This document shows positions 1-8,111 of a stretch of DNA of 64,000 bases, in pieces. Source of the DNA: Paenibacillus antibioticophila (GTDB lineage Bacteria > Bacillota > Bacilli > Paenibacillales > Paenibacillaceae); contig NZ_HG005139.1 in the NCBI RefSeq assembly GCF_000455265.1, positions 72,775-136,774 on the forward strand, given 5' to 3'. The first letter of the stretch is position 1; each line of letters starts with the position of its first letter. The translations under genes were made by a program, and so were the position numbers. Under the pieces are notes generated by a model that worked only from the letters and a program-made list of their open reading frames with translations, was not told where the DNA came from and did not search any database.

Positions 1-262
1 CGACCCGGACGGCATTGCCGATGCCGGCGCGACCCAGGGTCAGCGCCAGCTCCTCTGGCCGCGGCAGCCCGTCGCGGCCATCGCCGTCCGGAGCGGACAA
101 GTCCCGCTCCGGATCAAGATAGACCGCCCCTGGTATATGGGCGGTCTCGTAGGCGAGCCGTCCGGCTTCCGGCTCCCCGGACTTGAACCGGCAATCCACG
201 ATGACGAGATCGGGCTCGTACATTCTTGCAAGCACCCATCTGGGGCTTACCAAAGCTTCCAT
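1..262 (-). CDS. Rhodanese-type sulfurtransferase, N-terminal part (cut by window edge)
   Basis: The reverse strand reads MEALVSPRWVLARMYEPD and then an IVDCRF stretch, followed by an AHIPGAVYLDPERDLSAP segment. These are typical of the first rhodanese domain of thiosulfate/3-mercaptopyruvate sulfurtransferases, which move sulfane sulfur to cyanide or thiols in the cytoplasm. The start ATG (262-260) has a GGGAGG ribosome site 8 nt upstream. Only about 87 residues are present; the active-site cysteine loop and the second domain would lie outside the window. The family assignment is good. The substrate is not determinable. Confidence 0.8.
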   Translation of the reverse strand, partial: MEALVSPRWVLARMYEPDLVIVDCRFKSGEPEAGRLAYETAHIPGAVYLDPERDLSAPDGDGRDGLPRPEELALTLGRAGIGNAVRV

Positions 263-425
263 ATCATTTACCTCCCTAAATTAGCGATAGAATGAAGTCC
301 TAGGCTTTGTCTGTATGCGACTGAATTCGCTCCTGGACTCCACGAAATTCCCCTCTTAAAATACCTCTAAAAATAGCAGTTGCCGTTCCAGCAACAGCTC
401 AGCTATACTATGGAGCGGACTATAG

Positions 426-470
426 AGTTGAACTAGAGAAACTACTTAGAAAAGGCATAAGTGTTCGAAG
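426..470 (+). repeat. End fragment of the AGTTGAACTAA palindromic repeat family
   Basis: AGTTGAACTAGAGAA followed by AAAAGGCATAAGTGTTCGAAG matches the left end of the full copy at 20416-20638. The remainder of the element is absent. It is probably a decayed copy in the promoter region of the EamA gene. Confidence 0.6.
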
Positions 471-516
471 AATAGCCCCAAGATGTACTATGCGATGAGA
501 GGAACCTGATGAATTA

Positions 517-1440
517 ATGAATTCCACCGCGAGAGCTTCGCTCAAGTATCAAATCCTGTTTATAATCGGCATTATTGCGATTTCCTTCTCGTCGATCTTC
601 ATCCGATGGTCAGACGCCGAGGCGTCGGTGATCGGTATGTATCGGCTGTTCCTGACGAACCTGATTATGCTGCCGCTTGTATGGAAATCCCGTAAAGAGA
701 TGTTTTCTCTAACCGGAAGACAATGGGGCTGGCTGCTTCTGTCGGGAACGCTGCTTGGCCTCCATTTTCTCTTCTGGATCGGCTCCTTGTCCTATACAAC
801 GGTAGCCAGCTCCACGGTGATTTTAACGCTGGAACCGATTTTGGTCGTCAGCTCGTCCTATTTTCTGTTCGGCACACGAATCAACCGGACCATGATGCTC
901 GGCATCGGACTGGCCCTGGTCGGTTCAATCGTTATCGGTGCAGGCGATTTCCAGGTATCCGGATCGGCGGTGCATGGTGATTTGCTATCCCTGCTGGGAA
1001 CATTTGCAGTAGCGGCTCATATGCTGGCGGGCAAGCAAATATTGCAGAGCATGAGCGCGTTTGTCTACAATTTCTGGGTGTTCTTCACGGCCGCCTCGCT
1101 GCTGGCTGTTTATAATCTTGTTCAAGGCTATTCCTTTACCGGATACTCGTCCAAGGAATGGGGCGTCTTCTTGCTGCTAGCGGTCGTTCCTACCTTGTTC
1201 GGGCACTATCTCTTTAATTGGCTGATGCAGTATATGAGTGCTTCCGCTGTATCCATGGCCGTACTGGGGGAACCGGTTGTCGCTTCCTTGCTGGCCTGGT
1301 TATTGCTTAAAGAAAGTCTGTCAGGGCTTCAGCTTGGGGCCGGGGCTGTTATTTTGGCTGGCGTATGGCTGTTTATTGCTAATAACAAGGAAGTACCGAA
1401 GCCGGCGGCGGAACCTGAGCGACGTAGGAAATCTGCCTAA
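517..1440 (+). CDS. EamA/DMT-family transporter
   Basis: The 307-residue product is almost entirely hydrophobic, with about ten membrane segments in two similar halves of five, the EamA (drug/metabolite transporter) layout. Each half ends in the usual hairpin, including LEPILVVSSSYFLFG in the first and a GEPVVASLLAWLLL segment in the second. EamA proteins export or import small metabolites across the cytoplasmic membrane. The substrate cannot be read from the sequence. The ATG at 517 follows a GAGG site; an ATG at 509 hits a stop after two codons. The C-terminus is a charged tail (PEPERRRK-like), as expected for the cytoplasmic end. Confidence 0.9.
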   Translation: MNSTARASLKYQILFIIGIIAISFSSIFIRWSDAEASVIGMYRLFLTNLIMLPLVWKSRKEMFSLTGRQWGWLLLSGTLLGLHFLFWIGSLSYTTVASSTVILTLEPILVVSSSYFLFGTRINRTMMLGIGLALVGSIVIGAGDFQVSGSAVHGDLLSLLGTFAVAAHMLAGKQILQSMSAFVYNFWVFFTAASLLAVYNLVQGYSFTGYSSKEWGVFLLLAVVPTLFGHYLFNWLMQYMSASAVSMAVLGEPVVASLLAWLLLKESLSGLQLGAGAVILAGVWLFIANNKEVPKPAAEPERRRKSA

Positions 1441-1464
1441 AGCTGGGTAAACACTTCATTTTTC

Positions 1465-1677
1465 TTATTTTTTGACCTCAAAAAATTGACAGTCACGGCG
1501 TGAGTGATAGGTAATGTCACTCACGCTTTTTTGCGTGATGACGGTATCTCCATCGAGCCGGATAATGACGGTCCCGTTTTCTACTAAATGCTGTCCTTCG
1601 AATACCCGAATCCGGAGCTGGCGCTGAAGCGCATCTTGAAAATCCTGCTCAGTGAGCAGCTTGCGAACGGTTGGCAC
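1465..1677 (-). CDS. Small uncharacterised protein, 70 aa
   Basis: A GTG start (1677) follows a GGAG site 9 nt upstream, giving a 70-residue product with balanced charge and no membrane segment. It reads MPTVRKLLTEQDFQDALQ, then alternating hydrophobic/charged residues typical of a small beta-rich domain (VENGTVIIRLDGDTVITQ). It is convergent with the EamA gene. I do not recognise a named family. Codon-like composition and a good ribosome site support it as real. Confidence 0.6.
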   Translation of the reverse strand: MPTVRKLLTEQDFQDALQRQLRIRVFEGQHLVENGTVIIRLDGDTVITQKSVSDITYHSRRDCQFFEVKK

Positions 1678-1871
1678 AATCGTTGTCTCCTCTGATCTTC
1701 AGTTTGTTTTTTGACGGCGGAATTTCCTTTGCCGCTATCAAGAGCATATCGCCGCCAATTCGCTTTGTCCAGCATACTGCGCCCAGCCGAAGCGGCCATC
1801 ACCTACATAGGATGAAGCATATAGCGTCGTGCCAGTAATCAGGCGTGGGTCTGAATGAGGAGGAGATTGAA

Positions 1872-2462
1872 ATGGGGAAAACGAGCGGAAAATCATGCAA
1901 AGCTGTTCGCCGCAGCGGTCCTAGAAAGCCAACAGCAGCATTGCTTCGGGTCACGGCAGGGAGTATGCTGCCTTTCCTGCGGACGGTAGCCCGGAACCGC
2001 AGGTTCGCCGCAGCCTGGAGCAAAGCGATTGTAAAGGGAGATCTTGACCGGATGATCGCCTTGCTTCGTCCGGTTGCTCCGGATTTGATCCGAAACGGAC
2101 TGGGCACCAACGGGATCGGTTATTTCTTTTCTTGCCCTAAACCTTGGTCAGAGTATAGCTGCGGCACCACGATTCCTCCGGGATCGGTGCAATTTCATTT
2201 CAGCCCGGTCATGCATCGGCGGATCGCGGCGTTGTTGATTCCTTATTATCGGCGGTTGCTGAAGCAGCCGGTATATGCGGCCGCACTTGCCCGCGCCATC
2301 CGGCGAGGGGAGCAGCGTACAGCGGAACGGCTCATTAAGCGGGAGATTTGTTCTTCTCTGCTTCGCTCCGTCTGTGTGAAGGATGGGGAGCTCCGGCTGA
2401 CCTTTAAAACCCGCAAAAGCAAATATGTGTACGCGCATTTGCTCTTTCCGTTTCTGGATTGA
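1872..2462 (+). CDS. Uncharacterised basic protein, 196 aa
   Basis: The ATG at 1872 is preceded by GAGGAGGAG with 5-6 nt spacing; an in-frame GTG at 1845 lacks a good site. The product is arginine- and alanine-rich, with two similar helical stretches (FAAAWSKAIVKGDLDRMIALL and AAALARAIRRGEQRTAERLI). This suggests an internally duplicated helical unit around a central CGTTIPPGSVQFHFSP segment. It stops 40 nt before topB. I cannot name its family. It may be a Paenibacillus-specific protein. Confidence 0.6.
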   Translation: MGKTSGKSCKAVRRSGPRKPTAALLRVTAGSMLPFLRTVARNRRFAAAWSKAIVKGDLDRMIALLRPVAPDLIRNGLGTNGIGYFFSCPKPWSEYSCGTTIPPGSVQFHFSPVMHRRIAALLIPYYRRLLKQPVYAAALARAIRRGEQRTAERLIKREICSSLLRSVCVKDGELRLTFKTRKSKYVYAHLLFPFLD

Positions 2463-2508
2463 TGCAGATGGGATGGTATAATGGAGGATAGTCAGGAAAG
2501 GAGTGCTT

Positions 2509-4641
2509 GTGTTCGTTATGAAAACTTTGGTATTAGCGGAAAAGCCGTCTGTTGCCCGAGAGATTGCCCGGGTGCTGGGCTGCCGGGATAAACATAAAAG
2601 TCATTTGGAAGGTCCGAAGCACGTAGTCACCTGGGCTCTGGGCCATCTGGTCGGACTCGCGGAGCCGGAGGACTATGACGGGAAATACGGGACCTGGTCG
2701 CTGGAGGATTTGCCGATTCTGCCTGGCTCCATGAAGCTGAAGGTGCTGCGGGAGAGCAGTCATCAATATAAGGCGGTCCAACAGTTAATGCGCCGTCAGG
2801 ACATCAGTGAGCTGATCGTAGCCACGGATGCTGCCCGGGAGGGGGAGCTGCTGGCACGCTGGATTATGAGCATGGCCAAATGGAACAAACCCTTCAAGAG
2901 GCTATGGATTTCGTCGCAGACCGACAAGGCGATCAAGGAGGGATTCGCGTCCTTGAAGCCGGGAAGCCAGTTTGACCGGCTGTATCAGTCGGCGCGCTGC
3001 CGGGCTGAAGCCGATTGGATGATCGGATTGAATGTAACCCGGGCCTTAACCTGCAAGTTCGGTTCTCCATTGTCTGCGGGCCGTGTCCAGACGCCGACGC
3101 TGGGTATGATTATGCAGCGGGAGCGGGAGATTACCTCCTTCCGTTCCGAGGAGTTTCATTCGCTGCGCGCCGACCTTGGCGGGTTTGAGGTTTTGTGGCG
3201 GGGGTCCAACGGCGATTCCAGAATCTTTAATGCAGAGCAGGCCGGACAATTGCAGCGCAAGCTGGAAGGTAAGACCGGCGTCATTGTGAAGCTGGCCAAG
3301 AGCGAGAAGCAGGTGCCTCATCCGCAAGCCTATGATCTGACCGAGCTGCAGCGGGATGCGAACCGTTATTTGGGCTTTTCTGCAAAGCAGACATCAAATG
3401 TACTGCAGCGTCTGTACGAGCAGCATAAGCTGGTGACATATCCGCGGACCGACTCGCGCTATCTGACGACCGACATGGTCGATACATTGAAGGAACGGCT
3501 GACCAGTGTGGCGATAGGCCCGTATGCATCTTTGGCCCGGCCTTTGCTGCGCAAGCCGCTCCATCCGGGCAAGCGCGTGGTCGATGACAGCAAGGTAACG
3601 GATCATCATGCAATTATCCCGACCGAGCAGACGGTACTGCTGAATACGCTGAATACGGAGGAACGGAGATTATATGATCTGATCGTTCGCCGCTTCATCA
3701 GCCTGTTCTATCCGCCGGCCCGTTTTGATCAGGTTGCAGTGGTCGTGGAGGCAGAGGGCGAGAAGCTGCATGCCAAGGGGATCACGATCAAGGACAGCGG
3801 CTGGAAGGCCGTCTATGACGGACAAGCCGGGGGCGAAGAGGACGAGGAGGAAGAATCCGGAGAGGACAGCGGCACTCTGCCGGAGCTGAAGGAGGGCCAG
3901 CGTTTGACGATCAAGCGCTGCCGCTTGCTGCCGGGGCGGACTCAGCCGCCGAAGCGGTATACCGAAGCCGCCCTGCTGACCCAGATGGAGAAGCATGGAC
4001 TGGGAACCCCGGCGACCCGTGCGGATATTATCGAGAAGCTGGTTAGCTCGGATACGATTGAGCGGCAGGGATCTTCACTGCATCCGACGGGCAAAGGCAA
4101 GCAGCTCATCGAGCTGGCGCCCGAGGATCTGCGCTCGCCGGAGCTGACGGCCAAATGGGAGGCCGAGCTGGAGCGGATCGCGCGCGGACAGGGCAAGCCT
4201 GAGCCGTTCCTTGGCGGCATCCGCGAAATGACGATGACACTGGTGCGTGGCGTGAAGAACAGTGAGGCCACTTACAAACCGCACAATGTCTCGAACAGCC
4301 ACTGCCCGGATTGCGGCACGCGGCTGCTGGAGAAGAAGAGCAAACGCGGCTTGCTGCTGATCTGCCCGAGCGAGGATTGCGGATACCGCCGTTCAGGCGA
4401 GAAACGTCTGTCGAACCGCCGCTGTCCGCAGTGCCATAAGAAGATGGAGCTGAAGGAAGGTAAAGCCGGTCTGTACGTGCAGTGTTTGCCTTGTGGAATT
4501 ACGGAGACCTTGAACAAGGATTCAAAGCATGTGAACAAGCGGGAGCAGCAGAAGCTTGTGAAGCAATACGCCAAGCAGGAATCGCTCGGCAACAACCTCG
4601 GGGATCTGTTGAAGGCAGCGCTGGAGAAGCAGGACAAATAG
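2509..4641 (+). CDS. topB: DNA topoisomerase III
   Basis: This is a type IA topoisomerase that relaxes and decatenates DNA by single-strand passage. The N-terminal Toprim domain shows LAEKPSVAREIARVLG (catalytic Glu) and DAAREGE (metal-binding acidic triad, about residue 105). The transesterifying tyrosine lies in TYPRTDSRYL near residue 310. An acidic linker (GEEDEEEESGEDSG) occurs around residue 445. The C-terminus carries two Cys4 zinc-finger-like units, CPDCG...CPSEDCG and CPQCH...CLPCG, an extension common in Bacillota TopB. Of three in-frame starts, GTG 2509 best fits the GGAG site at 2500-2503; ATG 2518 is the alternative. Length (710 aa) is normal. Confidence 0.95.
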   Translation: MFVMKTLVLAEKPSVAREIARVLGCRDKHKSHLEGPKHVVTWALGHLVGLAEPEDYDGKYGTWSLEDLPILPGSMKLKVLRESSHQYKAVQQLMRRQDISELIVATDAAREGELLARWIMSMAKWNKPFKRLWISSQTDKAIKEGFASLKPGSQFDRLYQSARCRAEADWMIGLNVTRALTCKFGSPLSAGRVQTPTLGMIMQREREITSFRSEEFHSLRADLGGFEVLWRGSNGDSRIFNAEQAGQLQRKLEGKTGVIVKLAKSEKQVPHPQAYDLTELQRDANRYLGFSAKQTSNVLQRLYEQHKLVTYPRTDSRYLTTDMVDTLKERLTSVAIGPYASLARPLLRKPLHPGKRVVDDSKVTDHHAIIPTEQTVLLNTLNTEERRLYDLIVRRFISLFYPPARFDQVAVVVEAEGEKLHAKGITIKDSGWKAVYDGQAGGEEDEEEESGEDSGTLPELKEGQRLTIKRCRLLPGRTQPPKRYTEAALLTQMEKHGLGTPATRADIIEKLVSSDTIERQGSSLHPTGKGKQLIELAPEDLRSPELTAKWEAELERIARGQGKPEPFLGGIREMTMTLVRGVKNSEATYKPHNVSNSHCPDCGTRLLEKKSKRGLLLICPSEDCGYRRSGEKRLSNRRCPQCHKKMELKEGKAGLYVQCLPCGITETLNKDSKHVNKREQQKLVKQYAKQESLGNNLGDLLKAALEKQDK

Positions 4642-4753
4642 CAATTGAGGAATGAGGACTCAACAGAGCTTGCATAAAACGGCAGCCCCTGCGGGAGGAT
4701 AATGATGGGAATGAATTGATTTGCATTCTTTATTTCCACAGGAGGTGAAGCTC

Positions 4754-4891
4754 ATGCCGTATCATAAAGCGCGCAAGACAGAGAATCAGCAGAATAAATC
4801 CAGTATTCTGGAGGAGAGCATCACGCCCAAGCCGAAAAAGCAAGGCGAGCGTCCAGCCAGTCTGAACGATATTCCGAAGCAGGAATCCTGA
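4754..4891 (+). CDS. Small hydrophilic protein, 45 aa
   Basis: A strong AGGAGGTG site sits 6 nt before ATG 4754. The 45-residue product starts MPYHKARKTENQQNKSS and ends ASLNDIPKQES. It is rich in Lys, Glu, Gln and Pro and is probably unstructured. It lies just after topB and before a hairpin terminator, so it may be the last gene of the topB transcript. The strong ribosome site is the main evidence. No family is recognised. Confidence 0.55.
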   Translation: MPYHKARKTENQQNKSSILEESITPKPKKQGERPASLNDIPKQES

Positions 4892-4933
4892 TAGATTCAG
4901 CCGGCAAATTGCAGCAGCAGTCTCCTAAACGTA

Positions 4934-4975
4934 AGGCCAGGCCCTTCATTCCCGTGAGGGCGCCTGGTCTTTTTC
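4934..4975 (+). terminator. Rho-independent terminator after topB and the small gene
   Basis: GGCCAGGCCCT pairs with AGGGCGCCTGGTC, followed by TTTTTC. Confidence 0.75.
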
Positions 4976-5040
4976 TGTTTGGTATGCAGAAGAGGTTAGC
5001 AGTATAATAGAACTAGAGCGATGAAGGGAGGGGAGCGGTT

Positions 5041-5304
5041 ATGCGGATAGGAATCGTGATATGGTTTGTATTTATTAATTTAGTAGCCTATATCGTCATG
5101 TCCGATGACAAGCGCCGGGCCAGACAGCGTAAGGAACGTACGCCGGAAAAAACACTGTTTCTACTGGCGGCTATCGGTGGTGCGCTGGGCATCCTCCTGG
5201 CGATGAATATCCATCGTCACAAGACGAAGCACGCCAGCTTCCGGATCGGAATCCCGCTGCTCTTGCTGTTAAATGCGGTGTTGTACGGCTATTTCTTAAG
5301 CTGA
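5041..5304 (+). CDS. DUF1294 family membrane protein
   Basis: The 87-residue product has an N-terminal membrane segment (IGIVIWFVFINLVAYIVM), a basic loop DKRRARQRKERTPE, a glycine-rich second segment (LLAAIGGALGILLAM), HRHKTKH, and a third segment near the C-terminus. The order YxxxxxDKxxAR..R.PE..L...A..GG..G......HKT..F is the DUF1294 signature. Its function in the membrane is unknown. The ribosome site GGAGGGGAG precedes ATG 5041 by a normal distance. Confidence 0.85.
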   Translation: MRIGIVIWFVFINLVAYIVMSDDKRRARQRKERTPEKTLFLLAAIGGALGILLAMNIHRHKTKHASFRIGIPLLLLLNAVLYGYFLS

Positions 5305-5413
5305 GACCGGCCGTTAACACGGATACAGACCGGAGGAGATGCCTGGAATAGTTTCATTCGTTGGGTCAAGGGTTATTGGTTTACATACTTTTAGAGATAA
5401 GGGGTGCTGACCT

Positions 5414-5848
5414 ATGTTATTTTCTAAAATTGTTGCCGCCTTCGACGGATCCAAAGCCGCCAATAAGGCACTGGATAAAGCGATTGAACTGGTGAAGCTG
5501 ACGCCGGGAGCCAGTCTTACGGTTGTTCATGCGTTTGATTTTCCAAGGTTCTATATAGCGGAGGGCTTCGCGCCGATTCCCGCTTCTGTGAATCAGGATT
5601 TCTATAATATGGCTGAGAGTACGGTGAAGGAAGCAGAGGAACGGGTTAAGCAGGCGGGTTTAACGGCGAAGGTCGAGTTGTTGCAGGGGGCGCCGGCCGA
5701 AGCGCTGCTTGATTATGTGAAGAAGCACGATTCCGATCTGATTGTGATCGGCAGCAGAGGGCTCGGAGGCATCCGCGAATTCGTGCTGGGCAGTGTCAGT
5801 CATAATGTGGTGCAGCATGCGCGTATTCCGGTACTCGTGGTAAAATAA
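5414..5848 (+). CDS. Universal stress protein, UspA family
   Basis: A 144-residue single UspA domain. The N-terminus KIVAAFDGSKAANKALDKAI gives the usual nucleotide-binding Asp. The C-terminus has the ATP-loop pattern GSRGLGGIREFVLGSVS, ending in HARIPVLVVK. Such proteins are cytoplasmic dimers, often ATP-binding, made under starvation or stress; the partner is unknown. GGGGTG lies 7 nt before the ATG. The gene stands alone, followed by a strong terminator. Confidence 0.93.
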   Translation: MLFSKIVAAFDGSKAANKALDKAIELVKLTPGASLTVVHAFDFPRFYIAEGFAPIPASVNQDFYNMAESTVKEAEERVKQAGLTAKVELLQGAPAEALLDYVKKHDSDLIVIGSRGLGGIREFVLGSVSHNVVQHARIPVLVVK

Positions 5849-5890
5849 ATCATCTTTAAATAGAATAGCGATCCGCCTGGATTGCATGGA

Positions 5891-5918
5891 AAAGCGGGGG
5901 AAATCCTCCCGCTTTTTT
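5891..5918 (+). terminator. Rho-independent terminator after the UspA gene
   Basis: AGCGGGGG, loop AAAT, CCTCCCGC, then TTTTTTG. Confidence 0.85.
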
Positions 5919-6833
5919 GTTAATGGCTTCAGCCCGTTGAGCACGCGAAGCATGCGAAACAGAAAACCGCCCGCTATGCGGGTGAGATAACAAAGGTTGA
6001 GCCAACAGGATCATTGCTCCAACTTATATTCGATCTATGGTGACGGTTTTTGGAAAAGATACGCCTAAGTTCTGAAGTTTGGCACTGAATTTAGAAATAG
6101 TAGTATAGAGTACAGTTAGATTCGCAAAAACTCAGCCGTACCGTCCCACCGCGCGCTGGGAGCTGCGCGCGGTGCCAGAGCGATTCTGAAAAAACAGACA
6201 TCTTTTGACGGTTGACCTGAACGCTGTTCCTTATTAAGCACTGCTGCAGCGCTTAACAGGGCGATATTCTTCTTTTCGAGCTTGACTGATGCGTTGTAAC
6301 TAGAGCAATTCAAGCAACAATGCAAGCAACAATGCAGACAGCATGCAAGCAGCGCAATCGATACATTTGCTCAGAGGGGAAATGCTTGGTCTAACGGACA
6401 TTACGTCTCCTTAAAGGCCACTATGGATGAAGCCAGAAATGTAACGGACATTTTGGCTGCTTAGATAGGTGAGTTGTGTGAATCAGAGCCGATTGAGCGT
6501 CTTAAATGCCGAAAATGTCCGTTACCCTTCGAAAATGCGCAAAAATGTCGGCTAACGGTTCAAAATGTCCGCTAGCAAATTCAAAGAAGATACTCCTTTC
6601 TAGCGAGTCCAAAATATCCGTTAGTCCAAAACCTGTAGGTGGTATACTTAAACCTGTGAAATTTGGAAATGGCGAGGAATTTAGTTACCCCTTCTACAAT
6701 ATAATCGTCAAGGTTATCCAGCGATCCGCCCAGCCACAATAGGCTTAAATGAACTGAAGCAACCAATAGGCACAAAACACATGAAGATCCATTCAGCAAA
6801 TATAATTTGAACCCGAATCGATAGGAAGGAAGA
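5919..6833. other. Long non-coding stretch with a repeat cluster
   Basis: About 900 nt separate the UspA terminator from the regulator gene at 6834. The first part (5919-6390) shows nothing I can name; short open frames there have unconvincing composition. The second part holds the AACGGACATTTT repeat cluster (6392-6623), described separately. The promoter of the regulator should lie in the last 150 nt. Confidence 0.6.
6392..6623. repeat. Cluster of TAACGGACATTTT motifs in opposing orientations
   Basis: TAACGGACATT occurs at 6392 and TAACGGACATTTT at 6442. The reverse complement AAAATGTCCGTTA occurs at 6512, with variants AAAATGTCGGCTA (6542), AAAATGTCCGCTA (6562) and AAAATATCCGTTA (6611). 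Forward copies lie on the left and inverted copies on the right, so the region could fold as a long hairpin. Function is unknown. Confidence 0.7.
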
Positions 6834-8006
6834 ATGAACATGGCACAACTTATTTTTGATCCAGCCGGCTATACGGTGAACGACGGAACGGAAAGCGTGG
6901 AATTGCTGGCCAAGGAATTTGCCTTGCTGCAGTTTTTATATGAGCGGCGGGGGCAGGCCTTTTCACGCGAGCAATTGCTGGACCGGGTCTGGGTGCTGGA
7001 ATATCCGGTAGAGCGGACGGTCGATGACCATATTTACCGTTTGCGCAAAAAGCTTCGCCGTTGGCCGCATGTCAAAATTAACACGATTCGGGGCTACGGC
7101 TACAGTCTTATCATGGCTGAGCCCAAAGCTTTGGACAATCCCTCCATGCGTGATGAAGAGATCCAGAATGCGGTACGGGGGCTGTTTGAAAAATACCATT
7201 TGCTCGGGCAGGGAAAATCTATCGTGGCATTGGCGTCTCAGCGCGAAGTCCTCGGATTTGAGATCAATGCATATTTCCGGAGCTATATCCGGTTTATTCA
7301 AGCCGACATCGGGTGGTTTCTGGAAACGGACGAGGTTCAACCGCGGGAACGTTTTTATTGGTTGCTCCTTCTTTACTGGGCGGCCACGCCAGATTCCGAC
7401 CGGGTGCTCGATTACTGCGAGGAAGTGCTGAGGCAAGGCCTAATGACGCCGGAACAGCACAGGGAGATGGAAATCCTGAATATTCTTGAGCTGTATGCCG
7501 ATGCCGGCAAGCCCAAGAAGGCTATCGAACGATTTGATCATACTGGGCGCGTAGTGGAGCAAGACGGATTGACCGGTTTTGTCATGCCCGTGGCATTGAT
7601 GGAGATGTATGTTCATCTGGTGGCCGGAAGCTGGGAGGAGGCCGATCAGACCGCTGCCAGACTGGAGCGCTTGCTGGAGAAAGAGCCTTATATTAGAGAG
7701 ATAGGCAGATTTCGCGTTTTTAAAGGCTTGCGCCTTCTTACGAAGGGGCAAGAGCGAGAAGCGGAAGAAAGTCTGGATGAAGGACTGGAGATACTGAGCA
7801 TGTCTCAACACCTGCCGCTTTATCTAGGTGCTATCAAACAGATTAATTTATTTTTGCGGCGCTGTGATCCGGAGAATTCATTAGCGCGTAAATATGCCTA
7901 TTTATTTGAGTCCGTACAGAAGGAATTTCATCTATCGACGCTTCGCCCCGTCATGGAAAAATACATTTCGGAATTTCTTGGAGCCGGTATGGTCGAAAAG
8001 GAGTAA
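6834..8006 (+). CDS. OmpR-type winged-helix regulator without receiver domain, helical C-terminus
   Basis: Residues 1-95 form an OmpR/PhoB winged helix (LAKEFALLQFLYERRGQAF, then TVDDHIYRLRKKL and the wing INTIRGYGYSL). There is no phospho-acceptor receiver domain in front. Residues 110-390 are helical, with repeat-like pairs such as LELYADAGKPKKAIERF and ERLLEKEPYIREIGRF, resembling the TPR-type sensory halves of SARP/BTAD-like regulators. It is 105 nt upstream of an MFS transporter on the same strand, which it may control. Two ATGs (6834, 6840) fit the GGAAGG site; either is possible. Confidence 0.8.
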   Translation: MNMAQLIFDPAGYTVNDGTESVELLAKEFALLQFLYERRGQAFSREQLLDRVWVLEYPVERTVDDHIYRLRKKLRRWPHVKINTIRGYGYSLIMAEPKALDNPSMRDEEIQNAVRGLFEKYHLLGQGKSIVALASQREVLGFEINAYFRSYIRFIQADIGWFLETDEVQPRERFYWLLLLYWAATPDSDRVLDYCEEVLRQGLMTPEQHREMEILNILELYADAGKPKKAIERFDHTGRVVEQDGLTGFVMPVALMEMYVHLVAGSWEEADQTAARLERLLEKEPYIREIGRFRVFKGLRLLTKGQEREAEESLDEGLEILSMSQHLPLYLGAIKQINLFLRRCDPENSLARKYAYLFESVQKEFHLSTLRPVMEKYISEFLGAGMVEKE

Positions 8007-8111
8007 TTTATCCCCGTCCCCCATTCTTATTTGATCATTCTCTGATATTCATCGGTTAAGCTGCAAAGAGTGATCACGAAATGGACAGATGAAGGATGGA
8101 GGAATTGTTAA

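Noticed and set aside
6116-6325. 69-codon open frame on the minus strand
   Set aside because: No ribosome site, no family-like pattern, and it lies in a long repeat-containing spacer.
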